Positions 35,036-44,617 of a stretch of 64,000 nt of DNA are shown one piece after another. The notes beneath the pieces were generated by a model. It ran no database searches. It had not been told where the DNA came from and saw only the letters and a program-made list of their open reading frames with translations. The DNA is from Saprospiraceae bacterium (lineage in GTDB: Bacteria; Bacteroidota; Bacteroidia; Chitinophagales; Saprospiraceae), in the NCBI GenBank assembly GCA_019638455.1, contig JAHBTU010000003.1, positions 62,001 to 126,000 on the forward strand, given 5' to 3'. The translations under genes were made by a program, and so were the position numbers. The first letter of the stretch is position 1; each line of letters begins with the position of its first letter.

Positions 35036-35539
35036 CTACGCATACCGATAAGGCTCGTCGTTGTAAGCAAGCGTTCGCACGTTTTCCAGCACCCGTTTCA
35101 TGTAAATTTTCCAGAAGGTCTTGGCGAACAGCCAATTGATTGGATACAATAGTGGGATGTCGGAGTGTAGGGTGTAGGTGTACTTCACCAAGACCTTGTT
35201 TGGCTCGATCTCGGTCGTTTCCCATTCGCCAACGAACTTCGAAAAACCCAGCATCCACGATTGAAAATCGCTGACCTCGATTTTCCAGTAATGGTTTTCT
35301 ATACGTTCCAATACTTTGTCGATAGAGGCCCAGCCGCCTTTTTGGGTGGGCGAGGCGGCCACAAACACCTTTTTGGTGTGGCCCGGTTTTCCCCAATGCT
35401 CGTCGTCGGTGCAGTGCGTTACTTTTGGCATAATACCGTAGCCAGTGTGTACCTTTGACACGTCGCACAACATGGGTGTTTTGAAGGCTCTTTCCAAAGA
35501 GCATTTGTAAATGGTGGAAATGGAAACGGTGGATGTCAT
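35036..35539 (-). CDS. SRPBCC-fold (polyketide cyclase/START-like) protein
   Basis: 167 residues, one helix-grip domain: N-terminal STIYKCSLERAFKTPML, central WASIDKVLERIENHYWKIEV and FVGEWETTEIEPNKVLVKYTYTL, C-terminal long helix with FAKTFWKIYMKRVLENV. The family binds hydrophobic ligands; the ligand here is unknown. Its upstream side is taken by IS630 copy 1, 22 bp from its start codon, so its native promoter is probably displaced. Confidence 0.7.
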   Translation of the reverse strand: MTSTVSISTIYKCSLERAFKTPMLCDVSKVHTGYGIMPKVTHCTDDEHWGKPGHTKKVFVAASPTQKGGWASIDKVLERIENHYWKIEVSDFQSWMLGFSKFVGEWETTEIEPNKVLVKYTYTLHSDIPLLYPINWLFAKTFWKIYMKRVLENVRTLAYNDEPYRYA

Positions 35540-35578
35540 GGGAGGTTGGGTGCGGTTAGTTTATAGCCCCGTGCATAT

Positions 35579-36103
35579 TTAAAGGAACGAGACGGATGAT
35601 TTAGTGAAAAAAGAGCGGATGAGTTCGGGGTCATCAGCGATTTCGTGAAGTGCATATTCTACGGCAGTTTGCAAATCGTCCAAATTGAGAAAAATCCGGT
35701 TTTTGAGTTTGTGGCACTTGAGGTAATCCCAAAGTAATTCTATGGCATTTAGTTGTGGGCAATAAGGTGGTAGTGCTTCGAGGTGTATTATACCGGGGTT
35801 GTGTTGCAAAAAATCTTTTACCGGCTGACCCTTATGAATTGAAGCACCATCCCATACGACCAGCATTTTGGTGTTCGTCAGTTCTTCGGTGCTCAACCAA
35901 GTGAAAAACTCCTCAAAATCTTCAGCCTTGAAAGGGAGGCGTTGGATTTGCCAGCACAAATCACCCCGGGTTGAAATCATGCCGAACAGATTCAGATGCT
36001 CGCGGCTTTTGAATTCTTGAAGCACCGGAGTCTGGCCCTTGGGGGCCCAAGTTTTGGCGCAAAAGGGCAGCAAGCAAACCCCACACTCATCGGCATGAAA
36101 CAA
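35579..36103 (-). CDS. IS630 transposase, C-terminal part (ORF B, DDE domain)
   Basis: 174 residues holding the catalytic DDE region: LFHADECGVCLLPF (first Asp), MLVVWDGASIHKG (second Asp), LPPYCPQLNAIELLWDYLK (the PxLNxIE motif with the Glu). There is no credible start codon of its own, so it is probably made as a fusion with ORF A by slippage at an A8 tract. Confidence 0.85.
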   Translation of the reverse strand: MFHADECGVCLLPFCAKTWAPKGQTPVLQEFKSREHLNLFGMISTRGDLCWQIQRLPFKAEDFEEFFTWLSTEELTNTKMLVVWDGASIHKGQPVKDFLQHNPGIIHLEALPPYCPQLNAIELLWDYLKCHKLKNRIFLNLDDLQTAVEYALHEIADDPELIRSFFTKSSVSFL

Positions 36104-36119
36104 TACGCGGTTTTCCGCT

Positions 36120-36590
36120 TCACTTTTTTTTAATGCGACCTATGTCCTCTGCATACCACTTCTGCACCCGCTCTTCCGAACGCTGGCGAGCCTGTTTGGA
36201 AGGCCGTTGCAGCGACCATCCGACCTTTTTCAGCAACCGCCCCACATGGGATGGGTCATACTTTACCCCAAAAAGTCGCTCAATCACAACACCAACGCGA
36301 CCCCGCGTCCATATTTCCCCTTCAAATCCCTGCGCTGTACAACCCTTGTTCAATTCTTCCACCAGGCGCCGCAGGTCTTCGGTTCCTAATTTGCTCTGGG
36401 TTCCGCCCGGCGGAAGGCTCTTGTACCAAGCAGGATTGTCTGCATCGTATCGCGCAAGCCATCGTGACAACGTTGATTTGGGTATCCCCAAACTGGACAT
36501 GATGTCTTGGCGGTTCTTACCTGAACGGAACATCTCTACCGCTCGCAGGCGCATCCCTTCATACGAAACTGAACTCAAACGTTTTTTCAT
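36120..36590 (-). CDS. IS630 transposase, N-terminal part (ORF A, HTH domain)
   Basis: 156 residues. Helix-turn-helix region (MRLRAVEMFRSGKNRQDI, IPKSTLSRWLARYD) and a second winged-helix block (GVVIERLFGVKYDPSHVGRLL). It ends ...RIKKK-stop directly on an A8 tract; ORF B is open in the +1 frame across it. Confidence 0.85.
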   Translation of the reverse strand: MKKRLSSVSYEGMRLRAVEMFRSGKNRQDIMSSLGIPKSTLSRWLARYDADNPAWYKSLPPGGTQSKLGTEDLRRLVEELNKGCTAQGFEGEIWTRGRVGVVIERLFGVKYDPSHVGRLLKKVGWSLQRPSKQARQRSEERVQKWYAEDIGRIKKK

Positions 36591-36783
36591 GCTCAAAATG
36601 AAGCAAAGATACGCCCTTTGTTCCTTTAAAAATGCACGGGGCTATATGAATAGCTTGTCGAAACAACGATGTGTGGTTTTTGATGTGACAGATGCCTGTT
36701 CTTGAGGGATGGTAGATGCGTGTTGTGATTGTCCAGATTAAGTCTCGAAGGACCGTTTTAATTGCTGTCAAAAATAGATAGTC

Positions 36784-39700
36784 ATGGATAAAGGTTCTTT
36801 GTTTTTGTTCTTTTTAACTCTAACGTTCAGTGCCCAATCTCAAATTTCGCGTATTCAAGATAGTCTGGAGATTACCAACTTAATACAGGAAAGCGACAAC
36901 CTTAGGAAAAAAGGCAAATACCTTGAAGCGCAGCCGATGGCTGAGCTGGCTCTCGACCTCGCATTGGAAAAATTTGGTGAACAAGACACTCTTTTTGCAT
37001 ATAGCCTTCACAATTTGGGCACTATTTTCCTGAGCCGGGGGCTTCACAAAGAAGCCGAGGTCGCGCTGACCAAAGCTTTGCAAATCCGAAAGGAGAAATT
37101 AGGACAACAACACACTGACTACGGGAAGACGTTAAATAACTTGGCGGTTTTGTACGAGGCAATGAGCCTTTATTCGGAGGCAGAACGATTGCTTTTAGAA
37201 GCTTTATTAATTAAAGAAGTAGCTGGGCGTAAAGACAGTTTGGATTATTCTTCCCCTCTTGGTAACTTAGGAGGGTTGTATTTGAAAATGGGGCGTTATC
37301 CAGAGTCGGAGAAGCGCTATCGGGAATGTTTGGCTCTCCGAGAAAAATTCATGGATAAAAACCCTCTGCCTCGTGCGGGCGCCCTGTTGGGGCTTGCCAA
37401 TGTGCATTTGAAGACAGGGCGTTACTTAGCTGCTGAAAAATGGTTTTTAGAAGTTCGAGACACCGTCGAAAATAGAATGGGTAAAAATGGCGAGCTGTAT
37501 TTTAAGAGTGTTGGAGGTTTGGCCGTTTTATACTGGGAAACAGGGCGTTATGAAGAAGCGGAACCCTTACTCCACGAATCTTTGCAACTAATAAAGCAAT
37601 ACGACAAAAATGGCACTGATTACGCCATTGGGCTGAACAACGCAGGACTGTTCTACGCGGCGATTGGTCAGTTTGACAAAGCAGAGGCATTTTACTTGCA
37701 AGCACTGGATTCCAGCGAGAGGATTTGGGGGAAAACGAGCTACGAATACGCACGCGTGCTTGACAACCTTGGCTCGATGTATTACGCGACCTATCAAGGC
37801 GATGAAAAAGCCGAGCAATATTTTCTGCAAGCAAAAGAGACAACTGAAGGGGTGTTCGGTAAAAAACACCCTGAATACGCCAGGATTACTGGTAATCTGG
37901 CGCTTCTATATGTCCGGATGAAAGTGCGTCGCCAGCGGTCCGAAGAACTGTACCTTGAAATCCTGCAGATTTACAAAATCATCGGAATTGAAGAAACGCT
38001 CGCAAATGCCTCCGCCCTCCACAACTTGGCGCTGCTATACTATATGACTGGCAGGCTCGAAGAAGCACAGCAATTGCTTTTCCAAGCGCTCGACATTAAG
38101 AAAAAAATTGTAGGGACAAAACACGGGCACTACCTCCGAAGCCTCTCCAATCTTGCCGACATTTATGTCCAAATGGGCGATTGGGCTACAGCCATAGACA
38201 CGGCCTTGAGCGCCAACGAGATTCACAAAGATTTGATGCTGCAAGGAGCGAATTACCTTTCTGAGCGGGAAATGACTCAATGGATGAACGTGTTTAAAGA
38301 AAGAACGGAGATCTGGCACTCTTACGCTTGGCGGTACGACAACGATGCGCTCACATCGATGATTTATGACAATGCATTGTTTTACAAAGGCTTTCTTTTA
38401 GAAGCTGCAATGCGGTTTCACAAAAATGCCAAACGAGCGGATGGGGATGCAAAGTCTCATTATGAAGAATGGAAGGAATGTCACCGGAAACTTGCTGCCG
38501 AATATGCCAAGCCATTTACCCAGCAAGGAAACGTGAAAGAACTGGAAGCCAAAGCAAATCAACTGGAAAAACAGCTCGTGCGCACGGTGAAAGACTTTGG
38601 CAAAGATCTCGGGCAAGTCAGTTGGCAGGAAGTGCAAGCGAAATTGAAATCTGACGAGGCGGCAGTCGAGTTCATACGCTTTCGGCTCAACTATCCCCGA
38701 CCTACTGACACGGTGTTGTACGCTGCCCTTGTACTGTTGCCCGGCGACAAATCGCCCCGCTACGTCAAGCTCTTTGATGAAAGCCACCTAAAAAAAATCG
38801 TTCAAAGCAACGTAGATTCCAATGGCTTGTCCATCAATTCGCTATACAGTTTTGCCCCAAATGGGAGCAACTTGTACGAGCTGATTTGGCAACCTTTGGA
38901 ACCGATGCTGAGCCGAGCCAAAAGGATATACTATGCCCCTGCCGGAGGGCTCCACCGCATCGCCTTTTCCGCTATCCCGATTGACAGCACGCACACGCGC
39001 TATTTGGGCGACAGTTTTGTACTGATTCAAGTTGGCAGCACCCGACAACTGACCGTCTCTACTTCAACAATGTTTAACCATAAATTAAAAACTGCGACGG
39101 TGTTCGGAGGCATTGACTACAACACCGATATCGTCAGCATGAATCGTGGCAAAAACAAAAAAGGCAAATGGGGGCTTTGGAAGAGTCGAAGCAAGAAGCA
39201 GAACGAGTAGCCCAACTTTTGGATCTGTGGGAATATGAAGTCGCCCTGTACACAGGCGATACGGCGACAGAAGCTGCTGTAAAGCGGCTGGGAAATCAGT
39301 CGCCCGCGCCAGCGGTGTTGCACATTTCCACGCATGGTTATTTTTTCCCCGACCAACAAGGAGAAGCAGCCTATTTTCACGAGCGCGGATTTTTGTCGGG
39401 AGAATATGGCGAACGCCAGCTGGCCTTTGGTGTCAGCGAACATCCTTTGATACGCTCAGGGCTTATTTTTGCCGGTGCCAATCACGCTTGGGACGACGGT
39501 TACATCCCCTCGCCCGGAAAGGAAGACGGTACGATGACCGCTTATGAAATCACCCAATTAGACTTGAAAGAGACCGAATTTATCTTTCTTTCGGCTTGTC
39601 ATACAGGGTTGGGCGATATCGAGGGCGACGAAGGAGTGCAAGGACTGCAAAGGGCTTTTAAAATCGCTGGGGCAAGGCATATTCTGGTGAGCTTGTGGGA

Positions 39701-39857
39701 GACTGACGACGAGGCAAGCAAAGAGTTAATGGATATTTTTTACAGAAAAATATTGCAGAACATGGACATTCATTTTGCCCTCCAATCAGCTCAGCGAGAG
39801 ATACGGGTAAAATATCCCAACCCCTACTTCTGGGGGTCTTTTGTTTTGATGGAATAA
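36784..39857 (+). pseudogene. TPR-CHAT protein (caspase-like peptidase), frameshifted at a G5 tract
   Basis: The first frame (36784-39210) has a signal-like N-terminus (GSLFLFFLTLTFSAQSQ), about ten 42-residue tetratricopeptide repeats (roughly residues 30-480) and the start of a CHAT domain. The second frame (from about 39168 to 39857) continues it with the catalytic His (LHISTHGYFF) and Cys (FLSACHTGLGD), both intact. Adding one G to GGGGG at 39170-39174 joins the frames into a 1024-residue protein. CHAT domains are clan-CD cysteine peptidases related to caspases and separase, several of them in defence or death systems. It overlaps the convergent anti-sigma-like gene by 34 bp. Pseudogene, phase switch or assembly error are all open. 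Confidence 0.75.
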
Positions 39858-40756
39858 GCCTTCATTTTTTCTTCGAGTTCCGAAATTTTTGTGTAAAAAG
39901 GATGTGTCGGCTCGTTTTTTATTTTGTTAAATAATGTGCGACCGCGCTGAGTGTCCATACTGTCGGCCGCCAGACAAGCGAGCAGAAGATTACCCTCCAG
40001 TTGTTCGGCCATGTTTTCTGGGAGTCCTCCTGTCGCTTGCTCAAAATGAAAAATCGCGCACTCAAAATCTTCTTTGAGAAAGCAGGCGTGGGCAGCGATT
40101 TCCTGAGCCAATAAATAATCTTTATCCCCTTTTTTCACATGCTCCAACAGTTGCATGGTAACATTATAGTCCTCCTTCACAAAGGCTTCGACTGCAGGCG
40201 CTAACAAGCCATAGTGAGTGAATTTTTGCTGGCTGTCGCCCCTGGGTTTGAATGATAAGGGATTGAACATCTCTTTCGCAAGGGCAAGCCGTCTTCCTCG
40301 GCTAATGTTTTTGGGAGGGTCAGGCATGGCGGCGGTCGGCACCTCGCCTTTTGTAGTCGCCATAGGTTCATCAGGATTTTTAGGGGCAACTTGCTGTTCT
40401 TTAGGTTGGGGTTGAGCGGGAAGGGCAGGTGTCGGCGACTGCACAGGCCAAGCAAATTTCCAAATCAAAAAAATGCTCACCGCCAGCAAGATTGCCACAA
40501 GCCCCCACTGGTAAACGGCTTTTTTCATGCTCATGGGTGAATGCCTCTCCCTTTCTCGCCGGATGTGGCGCAGCCGTTCCCTAAAATCACCCCCTCGTTT
40601 GTTGCGCAACGCTTCATGTATGCGGCGTTGAAGCGTCACTTCTTTCGCCAATGCGGCATCCTCGGCCAGCTGGCGCTCGAAAGCGGCCTTTTCCGCTTCC
40701 AGCATCGCTCCTTCCAAGTAGCGCTCTATCTGTTCTGCTTGCTCGTGCGCGTTCAT
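39824..40756 (-). CDS. single-span membrane protein downstream of the sigma factor (anti-sigma-like)
   Basis: 310 residues. The cytosolic N-terminus (MNAHEQAEQIERYLEGAMLE, AFERQLAEDAALAKEV) resembles the start of Bacteroidota anti-sigma proteins, followed by one transmembrane segment (WGLVAILLAVSIFLIWKFAW, about 84-103), a Pro/Gln linker and a C-terminal TPR-like helical domain (about 180-305). In the uninterrupted arrangement its ATG overlaps the sigma factor stop (ATGA), strong evidence for a sigma/anti-sigma pair. It lacks a zinc-binding HxxxCxxC motif. The IS4 insertion now separates it from its upstream promoter. Confidence 0.6.
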   Translation of the reverse strand: MNAHEQAEQIERYLEGAMLEAEKAAFERQLAEDAALAKEVTLQRRIHEALRNKRGGDFRERLRHIRRERERHSPMSMKKAVYQWGLVAILLAVSIFLIWKFAWPVQSPTPALPAQPQPKEQQVAPKNPDEPMATTKGEVPTAAMPDPPKNISRGRRLALAKEMFNPLSFKPRGDSQQKFTHYGLLAPAVEAFVKEDYNVTMQLLEHVKKGDKDYLLAQEIAAHACFLKEDFECAIFHFEQATGGLPENMAEQLEGNLLLACLAADSMDTQRGRTLFNKIKNEPTHPFYTKISELEEKMKAYSIKTKDPQK

Positions 40757-40825
40757 TGGCTTACTTTTTCGTTAAACATCAGTTGACGGTGTCGAGGGTC
40801 TTTTTCTATCATTTCTTTTTTGAAA
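40753..40825 (-). pseudogene. 3' remnant of the IS-interrupted sigma factor gene
   Basis: After removing the IS4 element and one 7-bp duplication, these bases add KEMIEKDPRHRQLMFNEKVS and a final Gln to the sigma factor, ending in a TGA that overlaps the next gene's ATG. Total restored length is 208 residues with an exact frame. Confidence 0.8.
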
Positions 40826-42033
40826 GGGTACACATTTTCCGGTTAAGAAACCGGGCTTAGTTCTTTGAAAAGTCGGAAAAGAAAAATGGAGGGGAAATTT
40901 GTGGTTCCTAATCAAAATCCCCCCTTCCATATGCGCCGAAGCGCCCACAAAGATATTCTCGATTTTTTACACAGGGTCATACCCGGGTCCAGCAGCGGCC
41001 AATTGTCCAGGCGTGTTTGCCTGATGGCGAGCCTGATCCAAGCCTGCGTGCGCAACGGGCACTGTCGTTTGGAGAGTTTGAGCGAGGCCACGGAGGCTTA
41101 CCGGGCGAGGAAGAAGTCCAGCCTGTTGCAGCAGGCCAAGCGTTGGCTGGGCAACAAGTGGACCGATTGGCAGACCTTTTACCTGCCCTTCGCCCAGTAC
41201 TTTTTGCTGGGCTTGGCGGACAAGGGCGAGCTCGTGCTGGTCATGGACGGCAGCCAGACGGGCTCGGCCAACACGACGTTGATGCTCTCGGTCATGTGCC
41301 GAGGCTTTGCCATTCCGGTGGCTTGGGTGGTCAAAAAGGGGGAAAAGGGGCATTTCCCAGAGGAGATGCACACCGACCTGGTCAAAATGGTCGCCCACTT
41401 TTGTCCGCCGGGCTTCAGGATCGTGCTCTTGGGCGACGGGGAGTTTGACGGTCAGGGCCTGCGGCAGTGGTGTGTGGAGAACGGTTGGCTGTTCGTGGTC
41501 AGGACGTCCTCGGACCGCCTCATCGACTTTGACGGCGAGGTCGCACGCTTCGACTCTTTGCGTACCACCCGCAGCATTTGCTTTATCGGGGGCGCCCTGC
41601 CGCTGGCAAACGCGGTGTACTGGCGCGGAAAAGGGCACTCAAAGCCCCTGTTCCTGTTGACCAACCTCGAACTGGGCCACGAGGCCTGCCATTACTACAA
41701 ACGGAGGTTCAAGATCGAAACCTTGTTCAAGCACCTCAAGTCTGCCGGCTTCTACCTCCACAAGACACGGCTGAAATGTCCCAAAAAACTGGCAAACCTG
41801 ATCATCGTGGCCGCTTTCTCCTTCGTCCTCAGTTTTTGCATGGGGGTGTTCATCAAGGAAAAAGAGCCAGTCGAAAGGCTCGAGGTCATCGTTCGAAAGG
41901 ACAGGTTGCCCAAAATAGGCCCCATCGCAATCGCACAACTGGCCATCAGGAACGACTGCGACTGCGTCATTAACTTCTTTTCCGAATTGTCAAAGAACTT
42001 CGACTGGGTTTTTACCTGAAAAAATGTGTACCC
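40826..42033 (+). mobile_element. IS4-family insertion sequence, copy 1 (inside the sigma factor gene)
   Basis: 1208 bp with terminal repeats GGGTACACATTTT ... AAAATGTGTACCC and a 7-bp target duplication TTTGAAA (40819-40825 and 42034-42040). A hairpin (CCGGTT/AACCGG, about 40839-40854) lies upstream of the transposase start and could shield its mRNA start from outside transcription. Its transposase protein is identical to that of copy 2 at 47090-48297. Confidence 0.92.
40886..42019 (+). CDS. IS4-family DDE transposase (copy 1)
   Basis: 377 residues from ATG 40886 (MEGKFVVPNQNPPFHM). Catalytic residues: Asp in VLVMDGSQTGS, Asp in LLGDGEFDGQG, and the IS4 Y-(2)-R-(3)-E-(6)-K signature YKRRFKIETLFKHLKS. 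Intact and presumably active, given the identical second copy. Confidence 0.93.
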   Translation: MEGKFVVPNQNPPFHMRRSAHKDILDFLHRVIPGSSSGQLSRRVCLMASLIQACVRNGHCRLESLSEATEAYRARKKSSLLQQAKRWLGNKWTDWQTFYLPFAQYFLLGLADKGELVLVMDGSQTGSANTTLMLSVMCRGFAIPVAWVVKKGEKGHFPEEMHTDLVKMVAHFCPPGFRIVLLGDGEFDGQGLRQWCVENGWLFVVRTSSDRLIDFDGEVARFDSLRTTRSICFIGGALPLANAVYWRGKGHSKPLFLLTNLELGHEACHYYKRRFKIETLFKHLKSAGFYLHKTRLKCPKKLANLIIVAAFSFVLSFCMGVFIKEKEPVERLEVIVRKDRLPKIGPIAIAQLAIRNDCDCVINFFSELSKNFDWVFT

Positions 42034-42594
42034 TTTGAAAATTTCTTTCAATCTTTTTTGACATTTGAATCTTTGTTGGCGGGCGGAATCTGCATCCGAA
42101 TAGCCCATTTTCTGTGCAATCTCGTCGTAGCCGCGCTCTTCCCGGACGGCTAAAATGAGCAGATGGCGGCAGCGGTCGCTCAGACGCTCGATGTGTTCCC
42201 AAATCAAGTTTCTGCGTGCCACGTTGTCGAGGGCCTCATTTATGAGGGTGTCAGCTTCAGGAGAAGATACCGCCAAATCCTCCGGCGTTACCTCTTTATC
42301 AAATCTTTTTTTGTGCCTCAATTCTTTCAGCCATTGGAACCAAGCTGCTTTTCTCAGCCATGCCCAGCAATCCGTCAACTGGAAGTCGGGCGTTTGTGCC
42401 GCCCAGTGCAAGGCTTCGATAGAGATGTAGAATATATCCGCAGCTTCGGCATGGGATGCGCCCCATTTTTTCAAACGGCGCATGATGTCGGGTTGGAAAT
42501 GGTCTATCAGCATTTCCAGCGAACGGTCGTCTTCAGAGCGGAGGGCAGACAAGCAATGTTTCGGGTCGTCGTCGAATCGAAATGATTTTGCCAT
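41752..42594 (-). CDS. ECF-type sigma-70 factor, C-terminus replaced by IS4 sequence
   Basis: The native part runs 42594-42034. Region 2 (MLIDHFQPDIMRRLKKWGAS, AADIFYISIEALHWA) and region 4 (LSDRCRHLLILAVREERGYDEIAQKMGYSDADSARQQRFKCQKRL, split here across two segments in the call) are complete enough to recognise a small ECF-like sigma factor. After KEIF the frame runs into the antisense strand of IS4 for about 90 unrelated residues (GYTFFQVKTQSK...). The restored protein would be 208 residues and overlap the anti-sigma-like gene. Whether the fusion is functional is unknown; the DNA-binding region 4 is present. Confidence 0.75.
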   Translation of the reverse strand: MAKSFRFDDDPKHCLSALRSEDDRSLEMLIDHFQPDIMRRLKKWGASHAEAADIFYISIEALHWAAQTPDFQLTDCWAWLRKAAWFQWLKELRHKKRFDKEVTPEDLAVSSPEADTLINEALDNVARRNLIWEHIERLSDRCRHLLILAVREERGYDEIAQKMGYSDADSARQQRFKCQKRLKEIFKGYTFFQVKTQSKFFDNSEKKLMTQSQSFLMASCAIAMGPILGNLSFRTMTSSLSTGSFSLMNTPMQKLRTKEKAATMIRFASFLGHFSRVLWR

Positions 42595-42726
42595 TTAAAC
42601 TGGCCGAACGGGGCGTCGGTGAATTTTTTTTGAAAAAAGTAGGCGACGCAAGGTAACGACTAAATGTAACAGGGTATTTCCAAATGTTAAGCGCAGAATC
42701 AGATTCATATCAAAAATTTGGTCACG

Positions 42727-43929
42727 ATGAATGTCAACGCGAATTATTATCTCGGCCTTATCGTCATTTCCGTTTTTTCCGCACTCGCGCTGTTTTCAAT
42801 CTGGCGGCATATTCTGCGGCATGGGCCGATTAAAGGGAAAAAGGATTATGGTTTAGCCTATTTGGCCGGAGCGATGGGCGTATGGGCAGTCGTGGGTGTG
42901 TGGAGCTTTATGGAATCCTCGGTATCTCCTCTACTCTTTGAAGTGGGGTTTAGCTTGTTGAGCACAATCAACAGCTTGCTTTACTTACTGGCCATCCAGC
43001 ACTTTGACTACTCTCCCGACAGGATTCGCCAGCGCTGGTGGCAACCTATTGTTTTATCTATTGCCGGGTTGGTGGCTGCCTCCACACTCATGTTGTTTTG
43101 GTATTCTAACATGTATCATATTGCCTTAGATGAAGCTAAAAATCTGTTGTGGTGGCCCGACGTACTTTTTTCTTTGCCGACAATATTTGCTCTGGGCATC
43201 GGTTTTTGGCGTTCCTTTTATTATCGTGGTTACAAACTTCTGGCCTGGCTTTCATCTTTTGCGATGGTGATTATTCTGCTTGTTCAACTGCCTGAAGTGT
43301 CTGCTTGGCTGAAGGGTTCCTTGGGCGACAGCGAAAAATGGCTGACTTTAACCTCCTATGGTTTGCTGATGATGCTGTGTTTCGCATTAGCCACTTCTTG
43401 GGGGGTGGAAGAATTTAGCCTGCCGCACCCAATGCATCTGCGCTTGTTTTTTGAGGGGAAAGAAAAGTATTCGTGGGTCGTCCATCTGAAAATCAGAGAC
43501 CAGCGATACACCGCTTTTCTTTCTCCCATGAACTTCAAAAACCTGCTGCTTTTCGCAGCCCGACGCATAACCAGCCCCGAAAACGGATGGGTACATCTGG
43601 ACGAGGACTTGAACGGGTACAACTACTTCCGCCGCATACTGCTCGATTTTTCGAAGGCATGGCAAGAAGTGAACCAAGCCGACGAAGACAATGAATCTGT
43701 ACAGGCAATCCGGCGGATTCTATTTGAATATGGCAACCCCGGGCAATACCGGTTGAAAATCGAGCCAAGCAACATGAACTTCGAGGAGGCGCTTTTTGAG
43801 CACCGGGAAGACCTCGTGAAAGCCATGCAGCGCAACACCGAAAAGAAACAAGCAGAGGCGCTTTTCAACAAAATCCGGGAATGGCTGGATGCTAAAGGCA
43901 AAACCCTGCCACCTACGTCTGCGACCTAG
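42727..43929 (+). CDS. polytopic membrane protein with cytosolic C-terminal domain
   Basis: 400 residues from ATG 42727 (MNVNANYYLGLIVISVF). Seven predicted membrane spans fill about residues 8-230, a layout like the 7TM sensor regions of Bacteroidota signalling proteins, followed by a ~170-residue soluble domain (FSLPHPMHLRLFFEGKEKYSW onward, with basic helical segments near the end). I recognise no kinase, cyclase or HTH motif with confidence. It is divergent from the sigma factor (132 bp apart), which suggests regulatory linkage. Confidence 0.55.
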   Translation: MNVNANYYLGLIVISVFSALALFSIWRHILRHGPIKGKKDYGLAYLAGAMGVWAVVGVWSFMESSVSPLLFEVGFSLLSTINSLLYLLAIQHFDYSPDRIRQRWWQPIVLSIAGLVAASTLMLFWYSNMYHIALDEAKNLLWWPDVLFSLPTIFALGIGFWRSFYYRGYKLLAWLSSFAMVIILLVQLPEVSAWLKGSLGDSEKWLTLTSYGLLMMLCFALATSWGVEEFSLPHPMHLRLFFEGKEKYSWVVHLKIRDQRYTAFLSPMNFKNLLLFAARRITSPENGWVHLDEDLNGYNYFRRILLDFSKAWQEVNQADEDNESVQAIRRILFEYGNPGQYRLKIEPSNMNFEEALFEHREDLVKAMQRNTEKKQAEALFNKIREWLDAKGKTLPPTSAT

Positions 43930-44080
43930 CGCGTATCGTGCTTCTCCTCTTTTTTGTCATCCAGTGACAAGCTCATTCGTCAGCCCCTGACAAGCGGGAT
44001 GATTCTTCGGGCTGATATTTCAACACCCCGTCCTTTGCAGCACCTCCAGACCCGACACGTTCACCAAATCAACTTTTGCC

Positions 44081-44560
44081 ATGAAATCTTCTCTGCTAAA
44101 AACAACCCTTCTGCTTGTGTGCGCCGCACTGTGTACCGCCGAACAAACCCAGCCGAACAGCAGCTCCAAAATCGAAATCCAGCGAAAAGCCGTCAGCGGC
44201 CAGTGCATCATGGGTTATCTGGTGCTCGACGGCGAAGTCCTCTGCTACAGCCTCGAACTCCCTTGGGTAGGCAATATCAATGGCCTAAGCACCATCCCCG
44301 ATGGTCGCTACACCGGCTTCGTCAGAGAAGACGGCAGCAAAGGCTGGCGAATAGAACTCGAAAATGTGCCGAACCGTACCAACATCCAAATCCACATCGG
44401 CAACTATACCAGCGAGACTATCGGCTGCACCTTAGTCGGGATGCGTGCCGACCTTGACCAGTGCGCGGTATTCGAAAGCAAAAAAGCCATGGATGCCATA
44501 AAAGACAAGATAGGGCCACTGCTCAACAAAAACATCGAGGTGGCCTATTCGAAGATTTGA
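44081..44560 (+). CDS. DUF5675 exported protein
   Basis: 159 residues: signal peptide (MKSSLLKTTLLLVCAALCTA), then a DUF5675 domain recognised by LVLDGEVLCYSLELPW, STIPDGRYTGFVRED and NIQIHIGNYTSETIGCTLVG. DUF5675 occurs in phages and bacterial accessory loci; its function is not established. The conserved H-x-G-N and G-C pattern suggests an enzyme-like site, which is inference. It opens the same-strand series leading to the ExbB/ExbD-like genes. Confidence 0.8.
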   Translation: MKSSLLKTTLLLVCAALCTAEQTQPNSSSKIEIQRKAVSGQCIMGYLVLDGEVLCYSLELPWVGNINGLSTIPDGRYTGFVREDGSKGWRIELENVPNRTNIQIHIGNYTSETIGCTLVGMRADLDQCAVFESKKAMDAIKDKIGPLLNKNIEVAYSKI

Positions 44561-44617
44561 GGTGTGATTGCCTCACATGATTTGTCAACCATTTTCACAC
44601 AATTATAAAATATAAAA

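Larger units (their letters stand above)
35562..36646 (-). mobile_element. IS630-family insertion sequence, copy 1
   Basis: 1085 bp including TA at both ends, with ~26-bp imperfect terminal inverted repeats (TATAGCCCCGTGCA ... TGCACGGGGCTATA). It carries transposase ORFs A and B in different frames. A near-identical copy in opposite orientation is at 55875-56959; at least one synonymous difference is visible. Confidence 0.9.

Noticed and set aside
40967..41638. 223-codon antisense frame in IS4 (also at 47485-48156)
   Set aside because: A shadow of the transposase gene in a G+C-rich region; identical in both copies because the IS is.
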